Origin: CAZLBC01 sp964557575
Lineage (GTDB): Bacteria; Planctomycetota; Phycisphaerae; SM23-33
Reading direction: 5' to 3'
Length of the DNA: 10,074 nt
Assembly (NCBI GenBank): GCA_964557575.1
Contig: CAZLBC010000134.1
Location: forward strand, 1-10,074
How positions within the stretch are numbered: the stretch's first letter is position 1; every line of letters starts with the position of its first letter. Below, piece after piece: positions 1 through 7,345 of the stretch. The position numbers and the translations under genes were made by a program. The notes under the pieces were generated by a model. It saw only the letters and a program-made list of their open reading frames with translations, searched no databases and had not been told where the DNA came from.

Positions 1-9
1 TGGCAGGGA

Positions 10-1107
10 TCAAGAAAAAAATGAGGAGTCGGCAGAATTTTTTATTGGGTGTCCGATTTTAAGGGTGAGGGCGGCGGTGGGGCAGGCCGCCGCGCAGCGG
101 CGGGCAGTCGTGTCGTCCAGGGCGTCGGCGAGGGCCGCGCCGAAAGGAGGCTCGACCGATCCGTCGAATCCCCTGCCGAGATGGGACATGCCCGGCGTAC
201 ACCCGGCGTCAGCCGCGATATGGACGCAGAGACCGCACCGTATGCACTTGCCCGGTTCGAAAAGCAGCAGCGGGTGCGAGTCGTCGCGGCGGTAGACCCG
301 GTCGCGCCGCCTGCGCCGTTTCGGGTCGGCGCCGCAGCGGTCCGCCCAGTACAGCAGCCGGCACTCGTCCCGGCCACGGCAGTCGCAGTGCAGACATCGC
401 GCCGCCTCCGCCCGGGCCTCTTCGGGGTCGTAGCGTCCTCCGGACGCGGGCACGACCTGCCCCCCGGCGCGAGCCCCCCGGGCGTAGTGATCCTTTTCCT
501 CGTCCTGCAGGGCGCCCATCGTCACGGTCCATGGCCGGGAAGCCGGCAGGTGGACGGACGAATCATCCGGTTTCTGCGACCGGGCGAAATCGATCAGCCG
601 CTCGATGGCGACCGGCTCGTCGATCCTGCCCCGCCGGCAGGCTTTCTCGTAAGGCGGTTTTTTGTCATGTGCGACCGGCTCGTGTTCGGCGGCGATGGCC
701 GCAGCCCCGGCGAAGTCACCGGCCGCTATGCGGTGGATCATCAGGGGCACATCCAGCCAGCGGGGATGGACCAGTCTGCAGGGGGCCTCGCAGTCGCCGA
801 GGTGGTCGCCGACCAGCAGTTCCAGCGCTTCCCGCCGCAGTTCGGCGACCTCGCCGGTCTCCGACTCGATCGCCATGCCTTCTTCGGCCGCCGTCGAACA
901 GGCGGGGACGAATTTCCCCGTCTCGACAATCTTGACCAGGCAGACCATGCACGAGTTCATGGCGGCAAGCCCCTCGACGAAGCAGAGCGTCGGTATCTCG
1001 ATACCAAGCGTTTCGGCCGCCTGGAGAATAGTGGACTCGGCGGGCACCGAGACAGACCGGCCGTCTATGGTGATGTTAACCCTGCGATTCTCGTTGGCCT
1101 CGGTCAT
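10..1107 (-). CDS. NuoG/HydA-type [2Fe-2S] protein with a reduced GltD-like iron-sulfur region
   Basis: The protein has 365 residues. Residues 8-80 are a plant-type [2Fe-2S] domain with C42, C53, C56 and C70, as at the start of NuoG and HydA. Next is a segment like the GltD N-terminal cluster domain: G-D-C-E-A-P-C (104-110), L-D-V-P-L-M-I (118-124) and E-K-A-C-R-R-G-R-I-D-E-P-V-A-I (154-168). The expected FAD/NAD(P)H-binding Rossmann domain is absent. After about 55 residues the chain resumes with A-R-C-L-H-C-D-C (236-243), then C288/C291/C294 and C338/C342-P, a ferredoxin-like end. Two usual cluster cysteines look replaced (H114 and the P-P-Y at 151-153). It probably accepts or passes electrons from the NuoEF-type subunit encoded just before it. 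The ATG at 1107 shares one base with that gene's stop (TGATG), with GAGGG upstream. Residues from about 350 onward are encoded by the repeat at 41-60 and its flank. Confidence 0.88.
   Translation of the reverse strand: MTEANENRRVNITIDGRSVSVPAESTILQAAETLGIEIPTLCFVEGLAAMNSCMVCLVKIVETGKFVPACSTAAEEGMAIESETGEVAELRREALELLVGDHLGDCEAPCRLVHPRWLDVPLMIHRIAAGDFAGAAAIAAEHEPVAHDKKPPYEKACRRGRIDEPVAIERLIDFARSQKPDDSSVHLPASRPWTVTMGALQDEEKDHYARGARAGGQVVPASGGRYDPEEARAEAARCLHCDCRGRDECRLLYWADRCGADPKRRRRRDRVYRRDDSHPLLLFEPGKCIRCGLCVHIAADAGCTPGMSHLGRGFDGSVEPPFGAALADALDDTTARRCAAACPTAALTLKIGHPIKNSADSSFFS
41..60 (-). repeat. Single inverted copy of the same repeat at the operon's downstream end
   Basis: The plus strand reads TTTATTGGGTGTCCGATTTT. 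Its reverse complement shares CGGACACCCAAT exactly with the copies at 9977-10050, and its tail CAATAAA matches the outermost copy there. It is in inverted orientation relative to that cluster, so the two bracket the seven genes. It is inside the last codons of the [2Fe-2S] protein gene, encoding roughly K-I-G-H-P-I-K. Confidence 0.75.
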
Positions 1108-3437
1108 CAGTCGACCCTCACGGCATCGACGGGGCAGACGGCGGCGCAGCCGCCGCACCGGATGCATAATTCATTGTCGATCTCGTGTCGCGCCAGCGGC
1201 CGGGGTTCGATGGCGTCTACCGGGCAGTTCTGGGCGCACCGGGTGCACCCGATACAGTCCTCGGTGATCGAGTAGGTGATCAGCCCGCGGCACTTGCCCG
1301 CGGGGCAGCGCCCGTCGGCGTGCTGCTCGTACTCGTCCCGGAAGTGCTGCAGGGTCGAGAGAACGGGGTTCGGGGCCGTCCCGCCGAGTTGGCAGAGACT
1401 GCCGCGCTTGACGTGGCGGGCCAGGGATTCGAGCTCGTCGAGGTGTGTCCGTTTCCCCCGGCCCGCGCAAAGGTCCTCGAGGATCTCGAGCATCCGCTTG
1501 GTCCCGACCCGGCAGAACGTGCACTTGCCGCACGACTGGTCCTGCGTGAATTCCAGGAAGTACCGGGCGATCTCGACCATGCAGTCGTCCTCGTCCAGGA
1601 CCACCATGCCCCCGGAGCCCATCATTGAACCGGCTTCCAGCAAGGCCTCGTAGTCGACGGGCGTGTCGACCAGGGCCGCCGGTACGCACCCTCCGCTGGG
1701 TCCGCCGATCTGCACCGCCTTCAGGGCCTTGCCGTTCTGGACTCCACCGCCGACCTCCTCGACGATCCGGCGGACGGTCATCCCCATCGGCACTTCGACC
1801 AGGCCCCCGCGATTGATCTTGCCCGCCAGGGCGAATACCTTGGTGCCGCGGGAATCGCCGGCGCCCAGGGTGGCAAAGGCATCGGCGCCGTTGCGGAATA
1901 TCCACGGAACGTTGGCGTAGGTTTCGACGTTGTTTATGAGCGTCGGCCGCCCCCAGAGGCCCTTGACCGCCGGGTAAGGCGGCCTGAGGCGGGGGAAGCC
2001 CCGGCGGCCCTCGATGCTCTCGAGGAGGGCGGTCTCCTCCCCGCAGATAAATGCGCCGGCACCCTCCATGATCTCCAGTTCGAAACCGTTGCCCAGGATG
2101 CCCTCCTCGCAACACTTACCGATCGCTTCGCGGACCCGCTCGAGGGCCAGCGGGTACTCGGCGCGGATGTACAGGATGCCGGTTGCGGCGCCCACGGCGC
2201 GGGCCGCGATCGCCATGCCCTCGATGATCCGGTAGGGAAAGGATTCCAGGAGCATGCGGTCCATGAATGCGCCGGGATCGCCCTCGTCGCCGTTGCATAT
2301 CACGTATTTCTCGTCGCCCGGCGCCTCCCGCGCCGCCGCCCACTTGCGCCCCGACGCGAACCCCGCCCCGCCCCGCCCCCGCAGTCCCGAACGGGTAATC
2401 GTTTCTATGATCTCTTCGGGAGAGAGCCGGGCGCACTGTTCCAGGGCCGCGAAGCCGCCGAGCCGCCGGTACTCGTCCAGATCGGCCGGATCGAGAAAGC
2501 CGAAATGCTCGGTGACGATGTGTTTCTGGGGGCCGAGGAACTGTTGGACCTGTTTTTCGCGGGGCGGCAGGAGATAGCGTTCAGCCGGGCGCCACGATTC
2601 ATCGGTAAGCAGTTTTTCAAGCCACCCGGTCATCGCGGTCTTCAGCGTGCGCCGCAGCCCGCGCGGGGGGAAGTGCCGCCGGACGATCCGGCGGGCGTCA
2701 TCGGGGTCGACCTCGGCGTACCGGAATTGCTCACCGTCCGGGGTGATCACGTCCATCAGCGGGGTCCGGTGGCACATGCCCACGCAGCCGACCCGCTTGA
2801 CGCGGGCGGCGGCGCCGGTCTCCGCCAGGGCCATCTGCACCGCGTGGTGCACGTCCCCGCTGCCCCGCGAGATGCAGCAGGAACCGAGACCGAGCAGAAT
2901 CTCCCCGGCCGGCACGTCCCCGGGATCGAGCGGTTCGGCGGCCTCCTCGTCGCTTTCGAGGCGCTGCAGGAAGTCGACGATCATGTCCTCGATGGTGTCG
3001 GGGGACTGGTGGCCGTAGGTGATGTGGTCTATCTTGACGGCGGGCGCGAGCGTGCAGCACCCGAGGCAGGCGACCTTCTCGACGGTGAACAGCCGGTCCG
3101 GGCTGGTGTCCCCGTCGTCCGGGATGACGAGCCGCCGCCGCAGGGCTTCGGTCACCGCGGGGGCGCCCTTCACGTGGCAGGCGGTGCCGTGGCAGACGGC
3201 GATGGTGTGCCGGCCGGCGGGGGTGTGGCGGAACTGCGTGTAGAAACTCGAGACGCCCGCGACGTCGGCGGGGGTGATCTCCGTGATTTCGCACAGCCGG
3301 TCGAGACCCTCCCGGGGCAGGTACCGGAATTGCTGCTGGAGCCCCTGCAGGAGGGCGATCGTGTAGCGGCGGCGGCCGCCGATGCGGGCGACCAGATCGT
3401 CGGTGTAGCGCCGGATCTCTTCCGGACGGTATGTCAC
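1107..3437 (-). CDS. Fused NuoE-NuoF-type NAD(H)-linked FMN/iron-sulfur subunit with C-terminal diferredoxin (HydC-HydB type)
   Basis: The protein has 776 residues with these parts. Residues 1-165 are a NuoE/HydC domain with [2Fe-2S] ligands C82, C87, C124 and C128. Residues 178-255 are a thioredoxin-like ferredoxin domain with C187/C188, C218 and C222. Residues 290-630 are the NuoF/51-kDa core, with G-L-R-G-R-G-G-A-G-F (351-360) for FMN/NADH, C-N-G-D-E-G-D-P-G-A-F-M-D-R (381-394) and G-A-G-A-F-I-C-G-E-E-T-A (459-470). The N3-type [4Fe-4S] site is C636, C639, C642 and C682. C711 and C716 precede two ferredoxin motifs (C728/731/734/738 and C758/761/764/768). NuoE and NuoF/HydB are normally separate proteins. 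The C-terminal diferredoxin is characteristic of HydB and HndC, not of respiratory complex I. It should exchange electrons with NAD(P)H in the cytoplasm. The start is GTG at 3437, overlapping the previous stop as GTGA. No hydrogenase gene accompanies it. Confidence 0.95.
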   Translation of the reverse strand: MTYRPEEIRRYTDDLVARIGGRRRYTIALLQGLQQQFRYLPREGLDRLCEITEITPADVAGVSSFYTQFRHTPAGRHTIAVCHGTACHVKGAPAVTEALRRRLVIPDDGDTSPDRLFTVEKVACLGCCTLAPAVKIDHITYGHQSPDTIEDMIVDFLQRLESDEEAAEPLDPGDVPAGEILLGLGSCCISRGSGDVHHAVQMALAETGAAARVKRVGCVGMCHRTPLMDVITPDGEQFRYAEVDPDDARRIVRRHFPPRGLRRTLKTAMTGWLEKLLTDESWRPAERYLLPPREKQVQQFLGPQKHIVTEHFGFLDPADLDEYRRLGGFAALEQCARLSPEEIIETITRSGLRGRGGAGFASGRKWAAAREAPGDEKYVICNGDEGDPGAFMDRMLLESFPYRIIEGMAIAARAVGAATGILYIRAEYPLALERVREAIGKCCEEGILGNGFELEIMEGAGAFICGEETALLESIEGRRGFPRLRPPYPAVKGLWGRPTLINNVETYANVPWIFRNGADAFATLGAGDSRGTKVFALAGKINRGGLVEVPMGMTVRRIVEEVGGGVQNGKALKAVQIGGPSGGCVPAALVDTPVDYEALLEAGSMMGSGGMVVLDEDDCMVEIARYFLEFTQDQSCGKCTFCRVGTKRMLEILEDLCAGRGKRTHLDELESLARHVKRGSLCQLGGTAPNPVLSTLQHFRDEYEQHADGRCPAGKCRGLITYSITEDCIGCTRCAQNCPVDAIEPRPLARHEIDNELCIRCGGCAAVCPVDAVRVD

Positions 3438-5218
3438 TTCGTCTTCGATGCTTGTTCATCCTTTGTTGCGGTGTTCGCCACCCGCAGGCAGAACAGGTGG
3501 CGCCGCCCCCTGATGAATATTCTGTCGGCCCCGAAGGCCGGCGAGGCGTCCACGCCCTCCCCCAGTTCGAACCGGCCGACCTCGCAGAACCGCGGCGCCC
3601 GCGCGACCAGGTACATCGTGCCCCTGGTGTCGATCAGGAGCAGGTTGTTGCCGCCGACGAGAGCGGGCGAGGCGTTCATCGAGCGGCCTTCGAAGCCCCG
3701 CTCCCAGAGCAGTTGCCCGGTCTGCGCGTCGATGCAGCCAAGCTTGCCGCCGGCCGATACGAACACGTATTCCTCCGTGGCGGCGGGACTGACGGTGTTG
3801 GGCTCGGGTCCTTTTTCGCACCGCCACGCGACGTGGGTTTTGGTCACGTCGCCGCGCCCGCCGAGGCGGACGGCGGTGGTTCCCGCGCCCTCCATCGTCA
3901 CGTAGACCCGTCCGGCCGCGCATACCGGGGAGGGCGCGACCTCACCGGACAGTGCCCGGGCCCGCCAGACCTCCGTGCCGGCGGCCGGATCGTAGGCGAT
4001 GACCCAGGGGTTGGTGACGGTGATGATTCGCTCCTGCCCGCCGGTCTCGACGACGATCGGCGAGGTCCAGGAATCGGGGACCTTTCGGGGCGCTTCCCAA
4101 ACCGTTTCTCCGCTCGCCGGGTTGATCGCCAGGAGCTTTGATTTGAAGATATCGTTGCCGTCGTCGTCCATCCCCACCGCCTGGTCGAGCTGGACGATTA
4201 CCCGTCCGCCGGCCATGACCAGGGAGGAGGCGTGGCCGTAGGTGTTCTCCAGGGGCCCGAGTTGCCGGGTCCAGGCGATCCGCCCCCGGAAGTCAAGCGC
4301 CGCGAGCGTTCCCCCCGAGAAAATCGCGTAAACACGCTCCCCGTCGGTGCACGGCGTGGCCGCGGCGTATCCGGTGTCGGCCAGATCCCGTTTACTGGGG
4401 CCGCCGTCGGTCGGGGGCGGTATTTTCGTCTCCCACAGCGGTTTGCCCGTGGCCGCGCTGTAAGCCATGACCATCCGGGTGCTGCCCGAGCCGCCGGTGA
4501 TAAACAGGTGGTTGCCCCACAGGACCGGCGAGCTCTTGCCGGCGTGAAGGACCCGGGCGACCCATCCCTCCTCGTAAGAATCGAATTGTAATGTTTTCTC
4601 GAGGCCGCCGAGCGTCACGGCTATTTCCGTCGCACCGCTGCCGTTTGCTCCCCGGAAGGAGGGCCAGTAGACCGCAATGCGCGGCGCCGGCGGCCGCGGC
4701 ACCGGCCGGGAGAGCCACCAGGCCGTCCCGGCGACCGCCGCGGCGATTCCCACGATTCCCGCGAACGCTCCGAGCGTCGCCCGGGTGGACAGGACCACGC
4801 CGCGCTTCTGCGCGGCGGGCGGCTGCGCAGGACCGGGGAGGGACGGGCCCGCCGGGCGCGCGGCGCGGCAGCCGATGATGCCGAGAAGGAGGCCGGCGGC
4901 GGCCGCGGCGGCGAGCCATGCCCCCGCCGTGACGAACCGGTCGAGTTGCCAGGTGCGGCGACGGTATGCCAGGTCCGCACGCCTGAACTGTTCGCGGAGA
5001 CGCTCGTCGTCGGGACGGTCCTTCAACTCGCGCTTCAGATGATCGAGCCGGGTCATGTCGGCGGGGGTCGGGTCGTACCGGGGCCGGGGAGGCGTCCGGA
5101 GGGCCGCGTAGACCATGCCCGCGCCCGCGACCGCCAGGAGCAGGCCCGATGTCCACGCGACGGACGCCGCGGCTGCCCGCAGGGACGGGTGTTCCGATCC
5201 CGTGCGTCTTGCCGTCAT
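3434..5218 (-). CDS. PQQ-like beta-propeller with three N-terminal membrane helices
   Basis: The protein has 594 residues. The first third is unusual: helices at about 21-40, 95-116 and 146-169, with a highly charged, probably helical segment (55-94) between the first two that should lie outside. The third helix leads directly to W-P-S-F-R-G-A-N-G-S-G (185-195), the usual start of a PQQ-like propeller. Blades follow to about residue 580, for example A-A-T-G-K-P-L-W-E (255-263), P-A-S-G-E-T-V-W-E (367-375), P-A-A-G-T-E-V-W-R (411-419) and A-Q-T-G-Q-L-L-W-E (498-506). No CxxCH motif is present. The propeller should face outside, fixed to the membrane beside the NapH-like protein. The start at 5218 forms ATGA with the upstream stop and has AAGGAG 7 bases before it, the best Shine-Dalgarno in the operon. 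The stop overlaps the next start as GTGA. Redox activity is not shown by sequence. Confidence 0.92.
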   Translation of the reverse strand: MTARRTGSEHPSLRAAAASVAWTSGLLLAVAGAGMVYAALRTPPRPRYDPTPADMTRLDHLKRELKDRPDDERLREQFRRADLAYRRRTWQLDRFVTAGAWLAAAAAAGLLLGIIGCRAARPAGPSLPGPAQPPAAQKRGVVLSTRATLGAFAGIVGIAAAVAGTAWWLSRPVPRPPAPRIAVYWPSFRGANGSGATEIAVTLGGLEKTLQFDSYEEGWVARVLHAGKSSPVLWGNHLFITGGSGSTRMVMAYSAATGKPLWETKIPPPTDGGPSKRDLADTGYAAATPCTDGERVYAIFSGGTLAALDFRGRIAWTRQLGPLENTYGHASSLVMAGGRVIVQLDQAVGMDDDGNDIFKSKLLAINPASGETVWEAPRKVPDSWTSPIVVETGGQERIITVTNPWVIAYDPAAGTEVWRARALSGEVAPSPVCAAGRVYVTMEGAGTTAVRLGGRGDVTKTHVAWRCEKGPEPNTVSPAATEEYVFVSAGGKLGCIDAQTGQLLWERGFEGRSMNASPALVGGNNLLLIDTRGTMYLVARAPRFCEVGRFELGEGVDASPAFGADRIFIRGRRHLFCLRVANTATKDEQASKTK

Positions 5219-6657
5219 CGAGCCGCTCCTTGATTGCGGCGGCGATGCTCCATCGGGCAGGACTCCATGCACCGGCCGCAGGAAACGCACAGAGACGGGT
5301 CGGGCGTGTAGTCGTCGCTGTGACGCCGGACATTGAGCGACAGGAGCCGCAGCCAGCCGACGAAGGCCACGAAAACCAGGGCAACGGTCACCGCGGTGGC
5401 GGTCGCATCTCCCGCGATCGCGGCCCGCCGGGCCAGCAGATCCAGTCGCAGTTGCTCCCGGTCGCGCTGATCCGCCGCCAGGAAGTCCCGGAGCAGTTCG
5501 GCGGTCTGCCGGTCTTTCGGCCACGCCGCCCCCGTCGGGATATTGCCGCTTTCGATGAACGCGTCGAGTCGGTCGTTGAATCGCTTCGTTGCCGCGGGCC
5601 CCCGCCATGCCTCGGTCTCCAGGGTAGGCTGGAATTCCCGGTGCTCGCGGCGGTGCTCTTCCTCCGCGGCGATCCGGTCGTGTAAGGCGACGACGGGGTG
5701 CGTGTGCTCGATGACACCGCCCAGCAGTATGCCGGCGCCCAGTCCGGCGCCGAGTATCACGGGCAGGGACCCGATCAGAATCGCGAGCCTGCCCAGACCC
5801 TCCCGGCGGCGATAGATACCGCGGTGGACCGGTTCCCGGAGGGCCCCGAACGGGCACGAATCTGCGCAGAGCCGGCACCGGACACACTCGTCCGGAGCGA
5901 TGCGGAGGTTTCTGAAACTGATGCGGGAAGCCAGACCCAGGATCGCCCCGTAGGGGCAGATGAACCGGCAGTACGGCCGGGCCACCATTACGCCGAGGGC
6001 GAGAACCGCCGCGCCGATGATCAGCATCCGCCACGGCCCGCCGAGACGGAAGAATCCCACGAAGGGATCCCATCGGCAGATGGGGAAACCGGCGCCGACG
6101 GCCGCCATCGCCGCCGCGAGGGCCAGGACCGTCCACGGCAGCAGACCCAGTGCCGCCGCCAGCCAGGCCGGGACCCTGACGGGTTTCCAGGCCACCACGT
6201 CCTGGATCGCCCCGAGGGGACAGACTGACCCGCAGAAGACCCTGCCGAAAAACAGCGCCGCCAGCACCGGCAGCGCGAAAAAGGCCGCCACGACAAGGGG
6301 CAGCACGTACTCGCCGTCGCAGAGCGCCAGGGCGGTGTTCTGGATCGCGCCGATCGGGCAGACGCACCCCTGCCGGACGAAACCGAAGTATCCGAGACAC
6401 AGCAGCATCAGCAGGAAGATCCACCGCCGGCGACGGACCCGAAGGGTCAGGTACGCGGCGGCCGCCAGGGCGGCGGCCAGCAGGAGGATATCCACGACGG
6501 CCATGAAGGGCAATTGCGTCATCGGCGCGGTGGTCTGGGGAAATTCGTGCTGCGTCTCCGTGAACTCGGGCGGGGGAAACCGCTCGGCGGCGCGGGCGGC
6601 GGAAACGAGCAGCAGGCCCGCCGCGGCGGCCGTTGACCTGGCCGGGACCTTTGTCAT
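5215..6657 (-). CDS. NapH/NosR-like polytopic iron-sulfur membrane protein
   Basis: The protein has 480 residues. An N-terminal signal-like segment (1-23) precedes about seven helices near 51-73, 78-95, 118-138, 165-190, 209-226, 290-316 and 419-440. Cysteine motifs typical of the NapH/NosR/MauN group are present: C-V-C-P-I-G-A-I-Q (98-106), C-G-S-V-C-P-L-G-A-I-Q (142-152), C-R-F-I-C-P-Y-G-A-I (230-239), and two ferredoxin motifs at 258-268 (CxxCxxCxxxCP) and 457-467 (CVSCGRCMESCP). Arginine clusters suggest that both ferredoxin motifs face the cytoplasm. About 100 residues between the last two helices (318-418) form a charged outside domain starting H-T-H-P-V-V. The likely role is passing electrons across the membrane between cytoplasmic carriers and the exported ferredoxin encoded just upstream. 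The start at 6657 forms ATGA with that gene's stop, with AAGGGAAG 6 bases upstream. Confidence 0.92.
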   Translation of the reverse strand: MTKVPARSTAAAAGLLLVSAARAAERFPPPEFTETQHEFPQTTAPMTQLPFMAVVDILLLAAALAAAAYLTLRVRRRRWIFLLMLLCLGYFGFVRQGCVCPIGAIQNTALALCDGEYVLPLVVAAFFALPVLAALFFGRVFCGSVCPLGAIQDVVAWKPVRVPAWLAAALGLLPWTVLALAAAMAAVGAGFPICRWDPFVGFFRLGGPWRMLIIGAAVLALGVMVARPYCRFICPYGAILGLASRISFRNLRIAPDECVRCRLCADSCPFGALREPVHRGIYRRREGLGRLAILIGSLPVILGAGLGAGILLGGVIEHTHPVVALHDRIAAEEEHRREHREFQPTLETEAWRGPAATKRFNDRLDAFIESGNIPTGAAWPKDRQTAELLRDFLAADQRDREQLRLDLLARRAAIAGDATATAVTVALVFVAFVGWLRLLSLNVRRHSDDYTPDPSLCVSCGRCMESCPMEHRRRNQGAAR

Positions 6658-7259
6658 ACGCCGCTTCCCTTGTGCAGGTACGCCTGCGCGGCGGGGATCC
6701 TGACCACCGCCTCGGCCGGGCAGTTCCGGGCGATCGCGCACTCGTTGCAGTCGGCGCACAGGGGCCGGACGATCTGGAGGTAGAGGGACCCGTTGCCGCT
6801 CGTGCCGCATCCCTTGACGCACTTCCCGCAGCCGACGCAGAGGTCCTGGTCGATTTTGTACTCGTAGTAAATGTCCTCGATGTGCTCCCGCTTAAGGGCG
6901 TCGACGGGACAGAGCAGATCTTCGGCGCCGGTTCCCGGCTCGCCCGCCACCGGGTCGAAGTAGGCGAAGCAGAGGTCGCAGTACCCGCACATCTCGAATT
7001 TGTGGATGCACTTGACCGCGGACGGCTGCAGCACGCACTCGGTCGCGCAGCGGCCGCACTGGGTGCATTTCTGCGGGTCGATCTGCCAGACGAATCCCTT
7101 TTCGTCGGCGCCGGGCAGCAGGGCGGCGCCGGTCACGCCGGCGAGGCCGAGCAGACCCGCGCCGCGGGCGGATACCTTCAAGAGGTGCCGTCGCGAAATA
7201 CCCTTCCGGGGGACCGTCCCGGCGGGGTCCCGGGGGGTGTCGCTGTCTGTGTCGTTCAT
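6654..7259 (-). CDS. Tat-exported polyferredoxin, NapG/MauM-like
   Basis: The protein has 201 residues and begins with a twin-arginine signal, S-R-R-H-L-L-K at 22-28, followed by a Gly/Ala-rich hydrophobic stretch to about residue 49. It should be folded in the cytoplasm and exported by Tat. The mature part has 17 cysteines: 65, 68, 71, 75, 84, 91, 94, 97, 117, 141, 144, 147, 151, 168, 171, 174 and 180. They fall in CxxCxxC patterns, enough for up to four [4Fe-4S] clusters. This size, signal and cysteine count match NapG/MauM-type ferredoxins, which in known systems work with a NapH/MauN membrane partner. Here the next gene is exactly such a protein, overlapping by ATGA. The expected role is electron transfer on the outer face of the membrane. 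The start at 7259 is the only ATG placed right for the Tat motif, with a weak GAGAG before it. An 82-base gap separates it from the NHL gene. Confidence 0.92.
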   Translation of the reverse strand: MNDTDSDTPRDPAGTVPRKGISRRHLLKVSARGAGLLGLAGVTGAALLPGADEKGFVWQIDPQKCTQCGRCATECVLQPSAVKCIHKFEMCGYCDLCFAYFDPVAGEPGTGAEDLLCPVDALKREHIEDIYYEYKIDQDLCVGCGKCVKGCGTSGNGSLYLQIVRPLCADCNECAIARNCPAEAVVRIPAAQAYLHKGSGV

Positions 7260-7312
7260 GTCAAGTCTCTCGTTATTACAGTTGGTACGGACTCAAACAC
7301 CTTCTTTACATA

Positions 7313-7345
7313 CTATTCTTTGACCGGCGGGTATTTCTTCTTCAT
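7313..7345 (-). CDS. Possible 10-codon micro-ORF after the NHL gene
   Basis: The end of the NHL-like gene reads AAGGAACATGA. The ATG overlaps that gene's TGA by 4 bases and has a good Shine-Dalgarno (GAAGGA) 2 bases before it within the same coding sequence. It opens a 10-codon frame, M-K-K-K-Y-P-P-V-K-E, ending in TAG. It could be a leader-like peptide, a small complex subunit, or the displaced true C-terminus of the NHL protein after a frameshift. It could also be chance. Nothing beyond start, spacing and the overlap habit of this operon supports it. Confidence 0.15.
   Translation of the reverse strand: MKKKYPPVKE

Noticed and set aside
10..60. Rho-independent terminator after the last gene
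   Set aside because: T and A runs are present, but no G/C-rich hairpin was found next to them, and only 9 bases lie beyond the stop.
49..1275. Long plus-strand open frame of 408 codons, and similar ones at 2505-3905 and 8470-9999
   Set aside because: They lie antisense to strongly recognisable minus-strand genes, have no family motifs, are rich in Arg, Pro, Gly and Ala, and are explained by high G+C content.
10..3437. Electron-bifurcating [FeFe]-hydrogenase or complex I operon
   Set aside because: Only the HydC/HydB-like and NuoG-like parts occur. There is no H-cluster subunit, no antiporter-like membrane subunits and no NuoB/C/D/I.
5219..6424. Frame continuous with the third propeller extending upstream to 6424
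   Set aside because: This stretch is an out-of-frame reading of the NapH-like gene. The ATG at 5218 has a strong AAGGAG and forms the ATGA overlap.
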